Assembly: GCA_023053545.1 (NCBI GenBank)
Contig: JAKZAN010000135.1
Span: forward strand, 1 to 64,000
From: Lepidurus packardi
Lineage: Eukaryota > Arthropoda > Branchiopoda > Notostraca > Triopsidae
DNA: 64,000 nt
Direction of reading: 5' to 3'
The first letter of the stretch is position 1; the number at the start of each line of letters is the position of its first letter. Positions 34,353 through 46,449 of the stretch are shown piece by piece. The notes under the pieces were generated by a model. It was not told the origin of the DNA. It saw only the letters and a program-made list of their open reading frames with translations, and did no database searches. The position numbers and the translations under genes are program-made.

Positions 34353-35554
34353 ATGCTAGCTATTTTAGCAATGTCCCTCATCGCCCTCTGCCTATTCAAA
34401 GTTGTCCGCTGGCTGATCGAACCTTACCTTGTCTGGAAGAAAACCTATGCGGCCCGTCAACAGCAGTACCAACATTTTGAGCCTGCTATAATATATTAAC
34501 CCTCTCTTCGTTGCTCCCTGATTTTCTTCCCCACCATCATAACTGTATAATATCTTGATTCTGCCTACCAGAAATATTAAGGTTCTTAATGGCGAGGGCA
34601 AAACCATGACCATGGAATAGTACCGTCAAGCCTCCAGACCTGGTCAAGATTTGGCTCTCAGTCTTGTGATTCCTGCCTACAACGAATAGAACAGATTATC
34701 TGTCATGCTTGACGATGCTATTGCAGTAATACCTTTTCCAAAAATGGTTCACGATAAATTCAACGGCCCTATAGTATCTCAGCAAAGCCAAAATTTCATA
34801 CTAAGTCATCGTCGTGAATGATGGCTCCAAAGACAAAACGTATAATCCACACTCCAATCTAATACCCCGCCTTCAGATCTCAAGTGGCACTTGACTACGC
34901 CCATAAAAAACACCTACCCTTGGTGGTTGTCGAATACCCCACCAATAGAGGTAAAGGAGGGGCGATCCGAGCAGGCATGCAACTAGCCAGGGGCAGACTC
35001 CATCTCATGGTAGATGCTGATGGGGCGACCGAGTTCGCAGAGCTCTCAAAGGTTAAGAGTCTGCTTGAAAAACATCTAGATGAAAAGAAAAATCCTTTAG
35101 TGCTAGTGGCAGGATCCCGACACCATCTGACAGCAGACGAAGAGGTGAACCTGAAAAGAAAATGGTACCGAAAGCTGTTCGCCTTCCTCCTACATGTTAT
35201 TCTAACTTATGGATGTGGAATTAGAATGAGGGTACAACTCTTTGCCATTCGAACTGCGTTGCATAATGTTTTTAGGATACTCAATGTGGTTTTAAGCTGA
35301 TGACCAGAGAAACTTCGAAAATTCTGTTCTAAACAATGCATGTCGAGAGGTGGTCTTTCGATATTGAGTTGTTCGTGATGGCCAACCATTTCGGCATCAG
35401 TTGCTACGAAGTTGCAGTCAATTGGCAAGACGTTGAAGGCTCCAAATTGAACCTTATCGAGGCTTCTCTGTCAATGTTCCGGGATATCGTGTTAGTGCGC
35501 ACTTTGTATCTGTTAGGACTGTGGAAGTACACTGATAAATCCATAGTGACTTGA
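34353..35554 (+). CDS. ALG5: Dolichyl-phosphate beta-glucosyltransferase ALG5
   Basis: An ER enzyme of about 344 residues that makes Dol-P-Glc for N-glycan assembly. It has an N-terminal signal anchor (ILAMSLIALCLFKVV), the GT-A core motif VIPAYNEENRL, VIVVNDGSKDKT, NRGKGGAIRAGM, the DAD-type motif VDADGAT, GSRHHL, then DTQCGFKLMTRE and MHVERWSFDIELF. Four introns are needed: 34545-34581, 34726-34774, 34840-34876 and 35232-35275. The exon sum is 345 codons. TAG at 34687-34689 and TAA at 34802-34804 both fall on family glutamates. The first intron is the least certain. Stop is TGA 35552. Confidence 0.93.
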
Positions 35555-35917
35555 GAACCCTCGTTACAAAAGCAAGGCAATGATGTTAAGAAAGTTGTGC
35601 AAGATATGGATTTCTTTAGTATGTTATGGTGTTAATACGCAGGTCCAAAGGTTAGTGATCGGCTAGTTGAATGGATTGAATGGATTGAAGTATCCTAAGG
35701 GATGTAAAAATAGACTAATTAATTATAACTGCAGCTTCTTCGGCCAAGCTTCTTTATTCCGATACGCCTGTCCGTTCGTTATAACAAATTATCAGATTTA
35801 TCTCTATCCTCATTACAATATTGGTTATAGATAGTCATCTCCAGGTTCTTCAACAATTTTTTAACCCAATCAATAAGTACTCCGAAAAGATAGACATATC
35901 AATGCTTTAAAATCATC
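35555..35917. other. Intergenic region
   Basis: AT-rich spacer between the convergent ALG5 gene and the first Lys/Pro/Glu-repeat gene. I see nothing else in it. Confidence 0.5.
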
Positions 35918-37063
35918 TCAGGGATCTTCTCGTAAATACCTTGACAGTTCCGGCATCATCTAAACACTCTTTCCCATATCTTACCACCATTTCATCTTTT
36001 TCATATTTCCAAAGTTCTCCATCTTAATATCTACCTCCTTCACCTCCACTTTACCCTTCAGCTTTTATCTCATCTCTTTCTCGTACATTGAAGAACCTTT
36101 CTCAACACTTTCGATCTCCATCGATTTAGGAACAGTCTTTTTCATTTCAGGTTTCTTAACCTATGGGGGCTACACAATATCCTCAGGTTTTTTTTCAGGC
36201 TTTGCCTCAGTATTAGGCTTAGCTTCAGTCTTTGCTTACGGCTTGTTTTCAGGTTTCCTTTCCATTTTATTTTACTATTTCGCCAAGGGCTGAACTTCCG
36301 TATTTACTGGAGTGCTAGGTTTAGTCTCTTGTGCTGGCTCAGGGACTTTCTCAGTCTTAGTTTCGGTCTTGACTGTATTTTCCTCCTTAGCTTCGCCTTT
36401 ACCCTAGACTTTAGCATCTGATTTTTGCTACCTAATTTCTCCTTTACCCTAGACATTGGTCGATATCTTCACCGTGTCCGAAGGCTGACCCTCCGCCTTG
36501 GGCTCAATCTTGCCCTCTGCCTTGGGCTCAATCTTACCCTCTGCCTTGGGCTCAATCTTACCCTCTGCCTTAGGCTCAATCTTGCCCTCTGCCTTAGGCT
36601 CGGGCTTGCCCTCTGCCTTGGGCTCAATCTTACCCTCTGCCTTGGGCTCGGGCTTGACAGCCTCAGTCTTCTTGATGAGAGTCATGGTCACCATCACCGT
36701 GCCCTCAGCATTCTTGGCCGTGACTTTGCCCTTGTCGTCCATGGCCCAGTCCGTGATGCTGGAGAAGGACCTCATGCACTCGAGTTCGGTAGGCTTCTTG
36801 TCGGAGAGCCAGTCGCACACCCCACTGGAAGAGATAGAAGTGCCGACGAACTTGACGGCAGTACCTGTCTCCTGCTGGAAGGTGAGGAGGTAGCGACTAC
36901 AGTAGGTGAAGTCGAGACGGCCTTAGCTGATGACGGCGGTGGTCTCGCGGAGAAGGGGGAGTTGGTTGACGGTGTCGATGCGGTAGTGGGCGTCGGGGAT
37001 GGCAGAGAGTGCGGCAGCGAAGAGGCAGGCCGCGCACAAGAAAGACTTGAAAGTGAGAGACAT
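35918..37063 (-). CDS. Secreted Lys/Pro/Glu-repeat protein, copy 1
   Basis: A protein of 381 residues. A signal peptide (FLCAACLFAAALSAI) leads to a small domain with four cysteines (YCSRY, GVCDW, LECMRS) and a beta-rich segment (GTVMVTMTLIKKTEAVK). Then come seven near-perfect 8-residue repeats of the type K-I/P-E-P-K-A-E-G, followed by a long Lys/Glu/Pro-rich tail ending SRYLREDP. TAA/TAG Glu codons are frequent in the tail and absent from the repeats. The first 715 bases of coding sequence are shared with copy 2 downstream, but the tail is not. Function is unknown. Extracellular matrix, lorica or stalk, and lysosomal roles are possible. Stop is TGA 35918. Confidence 0.85.
36349..37063 (-). 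repeat. Duplicated segment, copy 1
   Basis: By eye the 715 bases match 38642-39332 base for base, except that this copy carries one additional 24-bp repeat unit. The match begins inside the tail-coding region and stops exactly at the ATG. Sequences beyond both edges are unrelated. Confidence 0.93.
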
Positions 37064-37919
37064 TGTATTTTGTGGTTTAGTTTTATGAGTATTATTGGCA
37101 AGATCGGTCAGGATATTTAAAATGAATATTTGGAGGGATCTGGTGGTTATACCCAAATAACTGTCCTTTCGCAAAGATGGTTACTTGTATAGTGATAGGA
37201 TTCAGGTAAAATTAATAGCAATAGAAGAGTGGGTGCCTATATTTGTCATATAAGAATGTGCTTGATATGTTTTACAGGTATATGTAGTCTTGAGAAATAG
37301 AGCTGGAATTATGGTCTAATTCAATTTTAATTATGTGAATAACTAAAACTACTAAATTTTGTAAGCTGAAAATGCTCGCAAAATAACTGCCATCCAAAAA
37401 TCACACAACCCACTCTAGCTCGGTCCAACTTGTAGGGGTGTCTTAGTGGTGTACCGTTACAAGAGTTACAGGTGGGAGTCGGGCTAGGGGCAAGGAGACA
37501 GTTTAGTATGGCACGGTTCGGCGACAGCAAAAGGACATATTCTTTTAGAAAATTCTAGAAAGTTCAGAGGGACGATCATAAGACTATTGATAATATTAGC
37601 ACTGATTCTTTGATCTGTCTTTTGTTCGTGTTATCGTGTGTTCGCCTTTTAATATGAGACTGACTTTTTATTCAGAACAATAACTACCCCTTTCACTCTT
37701 CTCTGAGGGACGCTGCCATCGATCCCAAAAATCAATTATACTTCAGAATAAACATCTCATATGTGCGCGCATCTCCAACATCGATCGATCCCTGTTCAGC
37801 CCATTGAGTGCGTTCACTCTCATATTCTATTGCCAGTAAAACACATTAAATGTATATATTCGCATACATGCTGAAGTATCCATCATTCATTTCAGACTCT
37901 CAGTTATATCCGGCATCTA
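37064..37919. other. Intergenic region
   Basis: About 850 bases of AT-rich sequence upstream of copy 1 and downstream of copy 2. It must hold the copy 1 promoter. I see no gene or RNA in it, and no remnant of the duplicated segment. Confidence 0.5.
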
Positions 37920-39332
37920 TCACTACTCGCCAGTCTACCCACTCTCATTATCTCCCATTCCCAAGCCTTGACTTGTCATCAGTCCGAATTTCCTGTACTC
38001 CTCTGTCGGTTTCCAAAAAGATCCAACCTCTTCTGTTGCCTTTTCTGTCGGCTTTTCTCTCACTGGTCCACTTCGTTCCATATTTATTTTCCCCAGAAAC
38101 TCTTCGGTCTTCTTGCTGTTCTTGATGAAATCATCGACTTTAAGTCCTTTGAAGTCAATCGACCGGGTTCTAGTGTCAGATTTTTTGGCGGGATCTTAGA
38201 TATAGGTCTTAGGGGAAGCAGCAGATTGTTGGGTAGGAGATGAGGTCGCACCTACATTGGTTACCACAGTCACAGTCTAATCCATTTTTTCTATTGGCTG
38301 AACTTTGATTGCTTGTGGTTATGTTTTTTTGGGCTCCACTGTATTCGGTATGGTTCTTACGGGAATTTTGCTGATTGTACCTGCTATATTGGTACTCGTA
38401 ACTTAGGTCGGTTTGGTAGGAGTTTGTTTTGATGGGGGCTTAGGAGTCCATTTTTTATTTGGGGTGACTGGAGCTTTATTCTGTGTCTCTGGCTTAATTG
38501 AGGGAGTAGTCTTTTTAGGGGGGTCCAGAACCGTCGCAACTGACTTTACCGGGACAGATTTTTAATTATTCAGTTCAGTAACAGATATAGAGTTAGAAAT
38601 TTTAGATTTATTTTCATTCACTTACTTCGGAACAACATTACTCTCAGTCTTAGTTTCGGTCTTGACTGTATTTTCCTCCTTAGCTTCGCCTTTACCCTAG
38701 ACTTTAGCATCTGATTTTTGCTACCTAATTTCTCCTTTACCCTAGACATTGGTCGATATCTTCACCGTGTCCGAAGGCTGACCCTCCGCCTTGGGCTCAA
38801 TCTTGCCCTCTGCCTTGGGCTCAATCTTACCCTCTGCCTTAGGCTCAATCTTGCCCTCTGCCTTAGGCTCGGGCTTGCCCTCTGCCTTGGGCTCAATCTT
38901 ACCCTCTGCCTTGGGCTCGGGCTTGACAGCCTCAGTCTTCTTGATGAGAGTCATGGTCACCATCACCGTGCCCTCAGCATTCTTGGCCGTGACTTTGCCC
39001 TTGTCGTCCATGGCCCAGTCCGTGATGCTGGAGAAGGACCTCATGCACTCGAGTTCGGTAGGCTTCTTGTCGGAGAGCCAGTCGCACACCCCACTGGAAG
39101 AGATAGAAGTGCCGACGAACTTGACGGCAGTACCTGTCTCCTGCTGGAAGGTGAGGAGGTAGCGACTACAGTAGGTGAAGTCGAGACGGCCTTAGCTGAT
39201 GACGGCGGTGGTCTCGCGGAGAAGGGGGAGTTGGTTGACGGTGTCGATGCGGTAGTGGGCGTCGGGGATGGCAGAGAGTGCGGCAGCGAAGAGGCAGGCC
39301 GCGCACAAGAAAGACTTGAAAGTGAGAGACAT
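37920..39332 (-). CDS. Secreted Lys/Pro/Glu-repeat protein, copy 2
   Basis: A protein of 470 residues. Its signal peptide, cysteine domain and KxEPKAEG repeats are identical to copy 1 apart from one repeat fewer. Beyond the shared part the tail is different: Pro/Thr/Lys/Val-rich (KTTPSIKPETQNKAPVT), then SPKTYIEDPAKKSD, IDFKGLKVDDFIKN and a Gly-rich end. The shared 5' part with different tails gives two secreted proteins with the same head. Stop is TGA at 37920. The start ATG at 39332 is also the edge of homology with copy 1, so the two promoters differ and expression may differ too. Confidence 0.85.
38642..39332 (-). repeat. Duplicated segment, copy 2
   Basis: Direct repeat of 36349-37063, one 24-bp unit shorter (691 bases). 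Both copies keep the same orientation. Confidence 0.93.
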
Positions 39333-39647
39333 TAGAGTGAGGAAAATGTCTAAATTCTGATTTATGTGGGAGATGCGAAGAGATACATTTAATAAACATA
39401 TGTTTCAAAAGATATATCGGATACACTTCTATATAGACTAATTTTTGCAGACTTGCCACATCAATTAAGAACTTAGACCTATTGACACTAATCATCCATA
39501 ATAGCTGCCGAACCAATCAGAGAAGACGATACGCATTGGCCAGCATCATGGAACTAGTCCTTTGCCGGTAACTTCTGATGCGCATTGAAAATTATGGGAC
39601 CACGTATTTATCTAGCCTATATAAGAGATGGCTGCCATCCTGTGTTA
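39333..39647. other. Intergenic region
   Basis: Spacer between copy 2 and the end of the channel gene. I see nothing in it. Confidence 0.5.
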
Positions 39648-42600
39648 TCACAACCCATGAGCTACTCTGTTCTTGACTTTCTGTTGAGTCTCAGTGATCC
39701 TAAGCTATTCCCAATTCTGTTCCACCACCAAGCCTTCCTCCTTTTTTGGTTCTAAAGTATTTTCGATTAGCGACTAGCCCTACTGGTTTATGTTCTCATT
39801 TTGGAAGAAGCTATTTCTTTTTGGCCTCCTACCCTCATGCACTCTGAGCTTTCCTGTTAAATTCCATTCGGAAATATCATTTGCACGGGAATGATTGCGC
39901 CATCTCCTGAGTAGTTTCTGCAGCTCACTCAGGTTCTTCAAGTCCCCCGACCTGAACCAACCTTCAGTTTCATCGCTGCTTGCCTTGTTTTTCTCCATGG
40001 TCTATTCTTTCAACAAATGAACCACAGATATTTTGTATTTCTTCTCGTAGGACAGCCGTGCAATGCTCAGAACAACATCGTGGAATTTGAAACAGAGGCC
40101 GTTGTCACGGATGTACCCACGGATATCGATTTCCTTCATCAGTTTTCTCCGCATATCCGCCAGTTGGTTGGTTTCGGAACCGATGTTCAAAAGATTTGTT
40201 GCCTGCGATGCAAAAGTCCAAAATTTACGATATGTTATGAAGCCTTAGCCCTCAAAGTCGATGTCTTGCCAAAGTTTCAAGACTTGGCCCAGCTGGTACT
40301 AGTTGATGAATATCTCGTCTGCAGCATATACCTCGGTGTAGGTGTCTATGATCACAGTGAAGAGAGTCGAAATGATCAGGATGTACACGAAAAAGTAGCA
40401 GGACAGAAAGTAAAGGAGGGAGAGTGTGACGTTGCCACATTTCTGGTTCCCATATCGCTTGAAGTCTTCGGGGGTGTAAAGATCGAAGCAAACGAAGTTA
40501 GGGGCCAGCGTCGCAGAGGTATCATATATCTGACCTAATGAGTTCTCGAGAGTGACGAAGCGCAACAGAGCATTGAGAGCATTTCCGAACGAATTGTAGT
40601 TGAGGTTGGAGTATATCTATTAACCGAACTTGAGATAGGCGAACAGCTCCACTCCTAGAACCGCATAGATGAAGAACACCACTACCAACAGCATGACAAT
40701 CGACTTCACCTTGGGCAACACTTCGGCTAGTGATCTGAGCAGTCTCTTCGTCGTAGCGATCTTGTTCAACTCTGCACTACTTAAAATGTGTGATTTTTGC
40801 TAGATTACCTTTAAAGAGTCGAGTTGAGTGTAAGATGATGGCGATTCCTTCAACGGCTCGTACTTCTCCCGAGCTGTAGACTCTGTTTCTCCACAAAAAA
40901 TAGTAAATGCATTGGTAGACTAAATTAAGAACTCCTAAAAGCCACCATTTGTCAGACAGACACTTCCGCCCAACACTCATCGTGTGGATCAGCACGTCGA
41001 AGAATAAGACCACAGTCAGCATATGATGCATGTAACCTATAGAATCCAAACCTAAAGGAAGAAAGGGTTTCAAAGATAATACTGACCTAACAAGCCTGAT
41101 TAGAACCGGTCGATAGAAGCGACTGCGAAATAGCCAGTGAGTAAGATAATCATGACTACTCCATATATGCGAGATCTATCGATCAGATAGCAAACTATGC
41201 GGAGCCAATGATTTGGAAGTTTTTCTTTAGCTGCAGCTTTGAGGTCGAGAATCCTTTCGCGGAGTTTTAACCATTATTTTTGCTGCCGGGTCACATGCCT
41301 ACCATACTTTTCTACCTGCCGAATTCTCATGAATGTCTCGGTAGTGACTGCGACGATGACATTGTATATGCATACACTCGAGAAGAAGTAGAAACATACG
41401 AAGAATATCTTGATCACGGAGTTGTAGTTGTTCACTGGTTGTAAATCTGCTCCTCTCTGTGAAGAAAGATTTAACATATAGCCCGACCAGCCTCCTGAGG
41501 TTGATATAAGGATTAGAGAGAGTAAAGCTTCGCCTACGTGACGTTGTCTGTATCTGCCAAGGACCCAATCTCCTCCCCAGTCCAGACACTCCTTCTTATT
41601 GTCTACTTCAAGTGGGGTACTAGCGCAGGTGTACCCTGTGTCCTTGTAGAAAATGACCAGAATATTTCCGAAAAAGACGCATATCAAGCACAGGAGAAGG
41701 AGTAACTTGAGCATTTTGATGATGAGCAGATTGAATGTCTTGAGGACTGATCGCATCTCCGCAGAATAAATCGCAACGAGCTAGATAAAACTCAGAAGAG
41801 TGAACGCACTGATCTTATAGAGATTGTAATGGGGTATGACTTGGGGGAAATGAAGGACTTAGGCTAGGATGACCAAAACGTAGAGGGACTTCAGATACCC
41901 GTTCTTGGTCAGGTATTGTGTCCACCCTTCTGCCAAACCTCCAATGACGATGTCAGCAGCGAGTATAAAAGTCAGCACCACGTCATTGACTGTGCCAATG
42001 ATATCGAGGGAGTAATTATAATCGACCAGGATGATCCGCACTATGTTGGTCGCGATGGCGAGTAAGTACATGCAATTGTAGGAAATATGTCGATGAATCG
42101 TTTAACAGAACGTCGATAAAGCGCTAGAACTTGCCACTTGGGTTGGGGAATGCATATTTCTATCAATATGCTCAAATTCTGGTAGGTGATTCAGGATTTG
42201 GAGTGCGAAATCATTAGCTTCCGACACCGTGCTCGTTTTCTGAACGAAGACAAACTCGAAGACGCACATAAATGTCTTCACGAAGACCATCTGACCAACA
42301 AAACAAATGGAGAGGTGCCAGGCAATAGACACAGACCCGGTGGCAAGGTACTGTTGCTGCATCAGGACATCCCATTCTTCCGAGAAGAAAAGCATAAAAG
42401 TGTAGATTATGCTGTCGAATGGCGTATCATAGTTGACATCGGGTGATGAGCCATTAACCATGTCTAGTTTGTCGCCCAGCAGCTTGACTTTGTTGTTGAA
42501 AAGCATGTAGCCCATAGCTGCGAACATGATGACGACGATCAATTGCAAGATGGTGAAGGGGAACAGTTCCGAAAGAGTGGACCCGATCTACTTGACGATA

Positions 42601-44641
42601 GAACTGATTTCGATATTACGGGCACGGAGAGTTTCACTCAGAAGTCGGAGATACTTGAGTTGTCTGATAGCTAGAGCATACGAATCGAGATTGTAGAGCC
42701 TGAATCCTGTTGACACTTCATATAATAGGCCTATGGAACAAGCGGCGAGTATAATGAGATCGAACCTTTTGGCTGTAGAATCGAAGAACTATTTCCGGTC
42801 AAAAAAGAGTAGGACAAGCACCTCGATGAAAAATCCGGCAAAACAGATCGTATCTACAATGGTCTGGACTGTTTGGAAGGTAGCTGAAGATCCAGAGTGA
42901 TGGAGTGTCATATTGACTGCGCAGACGACAATAATGACCCGCCGAAAGGGCTTGCCTACACTCCGAATCAAATCGCCACAGTATTGACGGCACGTGTTCT
43001 TTTTTTCCTCAGGAAGTTCTTCTGTTTCCATGACTTCGAACCTTCTGTTTGTTGATGAATTCTGATCCTGTCTGGTGGATTGGTCAACCATGTTAAGGAA
43101 TACTACAGGCTAAGAAGACGAAGATGACTACCGCATCTTCCGCATGTAGCTTGTGAAGAAAGACATGCCAATGATCCCAGGCAGGATATAGCCTAGCAGT
43201 GCAAGAAGAAGCAGACCGAGCAGATTTACAAAGAGAGGGTGGATGTTGGCGCTGTTGTAGATGAGAGTAGTGCTCATCCACCCGTTGCCGAACAGGATCT
43301 TAAATGTGTTGACGTATGAGTACATGAAGTTTTCGTAAGAAAGCAGCCCATATCCGAACATTTGAGTAGCCTTCTATTGAGGGTCAGGAAACACCCCATA
43401 GTCCAACGGATTTAGGCAGAGCTAAGAAGAAGGACAGGCGAGTTGACCGCAAAGCGTGTAGACACTGGGGCTGTAAGTCCAGTTTGCTGTAAGAGCGAGT
43501 ACACTCGGAGATCTGCATCTGCTATACTAGAGATCTATGGGTTGAGAACTAAATGGACATGAGTGCATGATTGTGGATTGAGATTTACCTTTAAACATAT
43601 GAAATCCAGAAATGGCGAAGATTGTGGTGATGAGCAGAAGAGGCAAAATAGTGTCTTTCAGACTTCCCATAGATTTCAGCACGGCCACTGTGGTCCGACT
43701 CAGTGCTTCCGAAACTCTCACCACAGTCATGATTCGTAAACACTTCAGCCAAACCACTGCATCTTTTTGTTCGAAATCCACGAATTTAGAGACAAAGGTA
43801 ATTAGCACCAAAAAGCATTCAAGCCAGAACCAACCATCGTTTTTGAGCCTGGACAAAAGATCATGGCAGGAGGCAAGGATTTCGAGTGCGATGTAGAAGC
43901 AAAAGAAGAGATTAGCAGCTAGCTCGAGCAATTGGAAGGGAGTGGTATTGGAGGTTTAATCTTGGGGAGGCGATAAGAAGCAGGAAAGAGTGACGGCGAG
44001 CCAGGAGAACACATATGCTATTTTGAGGCATCTACAAGATATGATGACAAATGGGTATTAATTAAAGAACTGAAGAAGACAATAATGGGGAAATTTATAT
44101 CTGCTGCCCAAAAGTAGGAAGATGATATCTGCCTCTAGAATAGAAAATAGTGTCCAGTAACTGGATGTAATGCGAAGATGTTATAGAAACAATATTCCAT
44201 TAAAGCCTGGCTGTTTTCAGGAAGAATGCATGGTTGGCTCATCTTCGGCACCTGCAAGCCACGCCATCCACTCTGCGACAAACCAGCCAACCATCCATTC
44301 TTTCCTTTCTCCTTACAAACTATCCAACCTTCATTATTATTTTACTTCCATCCTATGATTACTCTAAATACCGAGCTCAGTCTCCGCCATCCTGAAATCT
44401 ATTCTTCTTCATCTTATCTTGTCCTGGCTTCCTACCCGGTCTTGCAGTTCTTGTGATGGTCCAGATAGTGCGAGCGTAGAGGCTAGGCACTTTACTACTC
44501 CCTGTCGCGGGTGGATTTTCGAGCCATCATGGAAGCTGAGGATTCCTAGCTGTGTGGGGCGTCGGGGTCGATCTTGGCAGGGAGGCGGATGATCTGCAAG
44601 ATGTAGGGATTAGGCTGAGGCTCATGTTTAGGAAGAGACAT
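39648..44641 (-). CDS. Four-domain voltage-gated cation channel (CaV-like alpha subunit)
   Basis: A channel of about 1586 residues. Four repeats of six helices can be traced, each with an S4 of spaced Arg/Lys (for example LKCLRIMTVVRVSEAL). The pore segments are FGNGWMS (I), FSEEWDV (II), TSGGWSG (III) and VTLENSL (IV). After repeat IV comes the EF-hand-like LWQDIDFEG-GFITYRKF and a basic C-tail, as in CaV channels. This resembles the Paramecium ciliary CaV genes that drive the ciliary action potential. Introns are 40772-40808 (37), 41052-41086 (35) and 44211-44371 (161). The third is my best fit, joining an acidic N-terminal exon from ATG 44641 (MSLPKHEPQ) to repeat I. That 5' part is less certain and could be a separate small gene. 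The selectivity ring reads N-E-G-E. Stop is TGA 39648. Confidence 0.87.
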
Positions 44642-45123
44642 AGGAATTCTTTAAATATCAGCTTTCGGTATTGTGAATTATTTGTTTAGGAAGTGCAGAT
44701 GGGTGCAATTTTGTATTGATTAGGTTTCTGTTTGTAGGTCTAGACTTCGGCAACACCTATTAGGCTGATATTCGGGTATCCTTCTAAATGGGGAAACTAA
44801 AAGGGTTACGCAAGATCTCGGAAACACTAAAATTATCTGAATCCCGGAATAGAGATGGATGCCACAGAACCTGATCTTGGCCCTAGAGGAGTGGTGCTGA
44901 ACATATGACAGCTGGAGTGAGGATAGGTGGGACTCTGCTGACTATCAACCCAAGCTGCTAACAAATAACCTAACTTCAGCTACCAGAAAAGTATTATATG
45001 TCCCACCCTGACCAGTAGTTCCCATTTATTGAGTCTCTCTCCATTTGAATTCTAATCGACCCACCTTCATAATGATTACTTGCACAAACTTAGACTATTG
45101 TCTTGAGTCTAATTCGCTTTACG
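44642..45123. other. Intergenic region (divergent promoters)
   Basis: About 480 bases between the channel N-terminus and the divergent TPR gene. I see no coding frame, RNA or repeat. Confidence 0.45.
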
Positions 45124-46271
45124 ATGCTCGAAACTACAGACTACTCATCCCTCCTCCACCTCGACTCTCATAACCTGGATCGCATCTAGCTCATTAGACT
45201 CTAGGTAAATTTTCAATACTCTCCTCAAGGCTTTGGAATTTTCTTTTTCTATTAGTTCCTTTTATCGTTGCTGAACTACGTTTTCTCTGTAGATTTCCCA
45301 AAAATATGCATCCTCCTCCTTCCCCTAGACCCTCCAGCTCCTCTAACAAGGCCTCACTCTGCTTGACACCCTCCATCTTCGACACTCTTTTGCTACCCTT
45401 GAAATCTAAATGAGATCCCTCCTCGCACTCACGCTTTTCAAATCAAAAATGCATACAGCTGATCGCTGTCTTCCGCTCCTCGAAAAGTGTCTGCATATCG
45501 ACCCTCAAAATTCCCTCACACAACGCAGAAAAGCATATATACTTTGGAAGGTACTCCTTTACCATACCTCAATATTGTTGATTACTCTCCTAGACAGATA
45601 AACTTTAGGAAGCCTTGAACCTTTATCTCAGATGCGCTGTTCACGAGCCAGACAACCTAGAAGTGCAGACCAGCATCCGAGATATCAGAAAGTAGCTAAC
45701 TAACAAATCGTCGAAGTGTACGAGCCGGTATTCAGGGCCAGGGGACTCCACAGGGGTGAGGTTTGGGAGCTTCTAAGTCATCGAAATCGACGCATAGTAA
45801 TAGACAACGGATGAGAGATTTGCTAAAATCCATAAGGCAGTTTCAGATCTCTCGAAAAAACGAACTAACAAGTCTATCCTGAAGGACAATTTGTCATCCT
45901 CAGCCAGTCAGAGCCAGCACAGCACCAAATAGCTCTCCTAATCGGACTCTCCCCCTTATTCAAAGCTCAAATCCATTGAAAAAGTGTCTGCCAAAAAAGA
46001 AGCGAAGCACAAAGATACAGTCAATCATGCACAAGCTACGAGTTTAGTGTAATCATCAAAGGAAGTGTCATTTAGCATAGGTAACGAGCCAATCATATGG
46101 AGCAAGAAAACGATGTCTGTGAAGGGTGGAGTGAGTGGTAAGTGGGAATAGCCGGAAGAGATACCCGAGACTGAAGATATGCCCAATACGGAGAGCAAGA
46201 AGCATAAGAAGAGTAGTCTGAAGAAATCAAAAAGCGTGGCTTTCAGAAACACTGAGGAAAATGATGTATGA
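45124..46271 (+). CDS. TPR-repeat protein with basic Ser-rich tail
   Basis: A protein of about 338 residues after two GT-AG introns, 45205-45292 (88 nt) and 45551-45593 (43 nt), both in phase 0. The N-terminal half has at least three helical hairpins of TPR type: SFPQTLQLLQQGLTLL, then RCLPLLEKCLHIDPQNSLTQR, then LEEALNLYLRCAVHEPDN. The IDPQN and EPDN turns are typical. The C-terminal half is disordered, rich in Ser, Lys and Glu, and ends KSVAFRNTEENDV. A TPR domain plus charged tail suggests an adaptor or co-chaperone. No named family is recognised. Many internal TAA/TAG codons hide it. Stop is TGA 46269. Confidence 0.75.
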
Positions 46272-46449
46272 CATGATTTCTGCATATTCGTATGGCCGTT
46301 GGAATTATAAATTATGAGTTAGTCAGGGTATAAATGGAGTGAAGATCGTTCGGAATCACATCTCAGAACAGACCCTGAGACCATGAGAATATCTTTTATT
46401 TTTGATACAATAGAATACAAACCCAATGGGAAGGAAAAGGTCTGGTTAC

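Noticed and set aside
36480-36657. Regular 24-bp units as a CRISPR-like array
   Set aside because: There are no spacers; the units are contiguous and in frame.
36425-37120. Leu/Gly-rich ORFs on the + strand over the duplicated genes (also 38718-39335)
   Set aside because: They are antisense shadows of the Lys/Pro/Glu repeats; the minus frame has the signal peptide and cysteine domain.
44155-44242. Start of the channel at ATG 44242
   Set aside because: That frame does not connect to repeat I in phase. The intron 44211-44371 joining the exon from 44641 fits the frame and total length better.
45191-45385. Minus-strand basic ORF opposite the TPR gene
   Set aside because: The plus strand gives a longer spliced frame with TPR pattern. 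The minus frame lacks a good start and is short.
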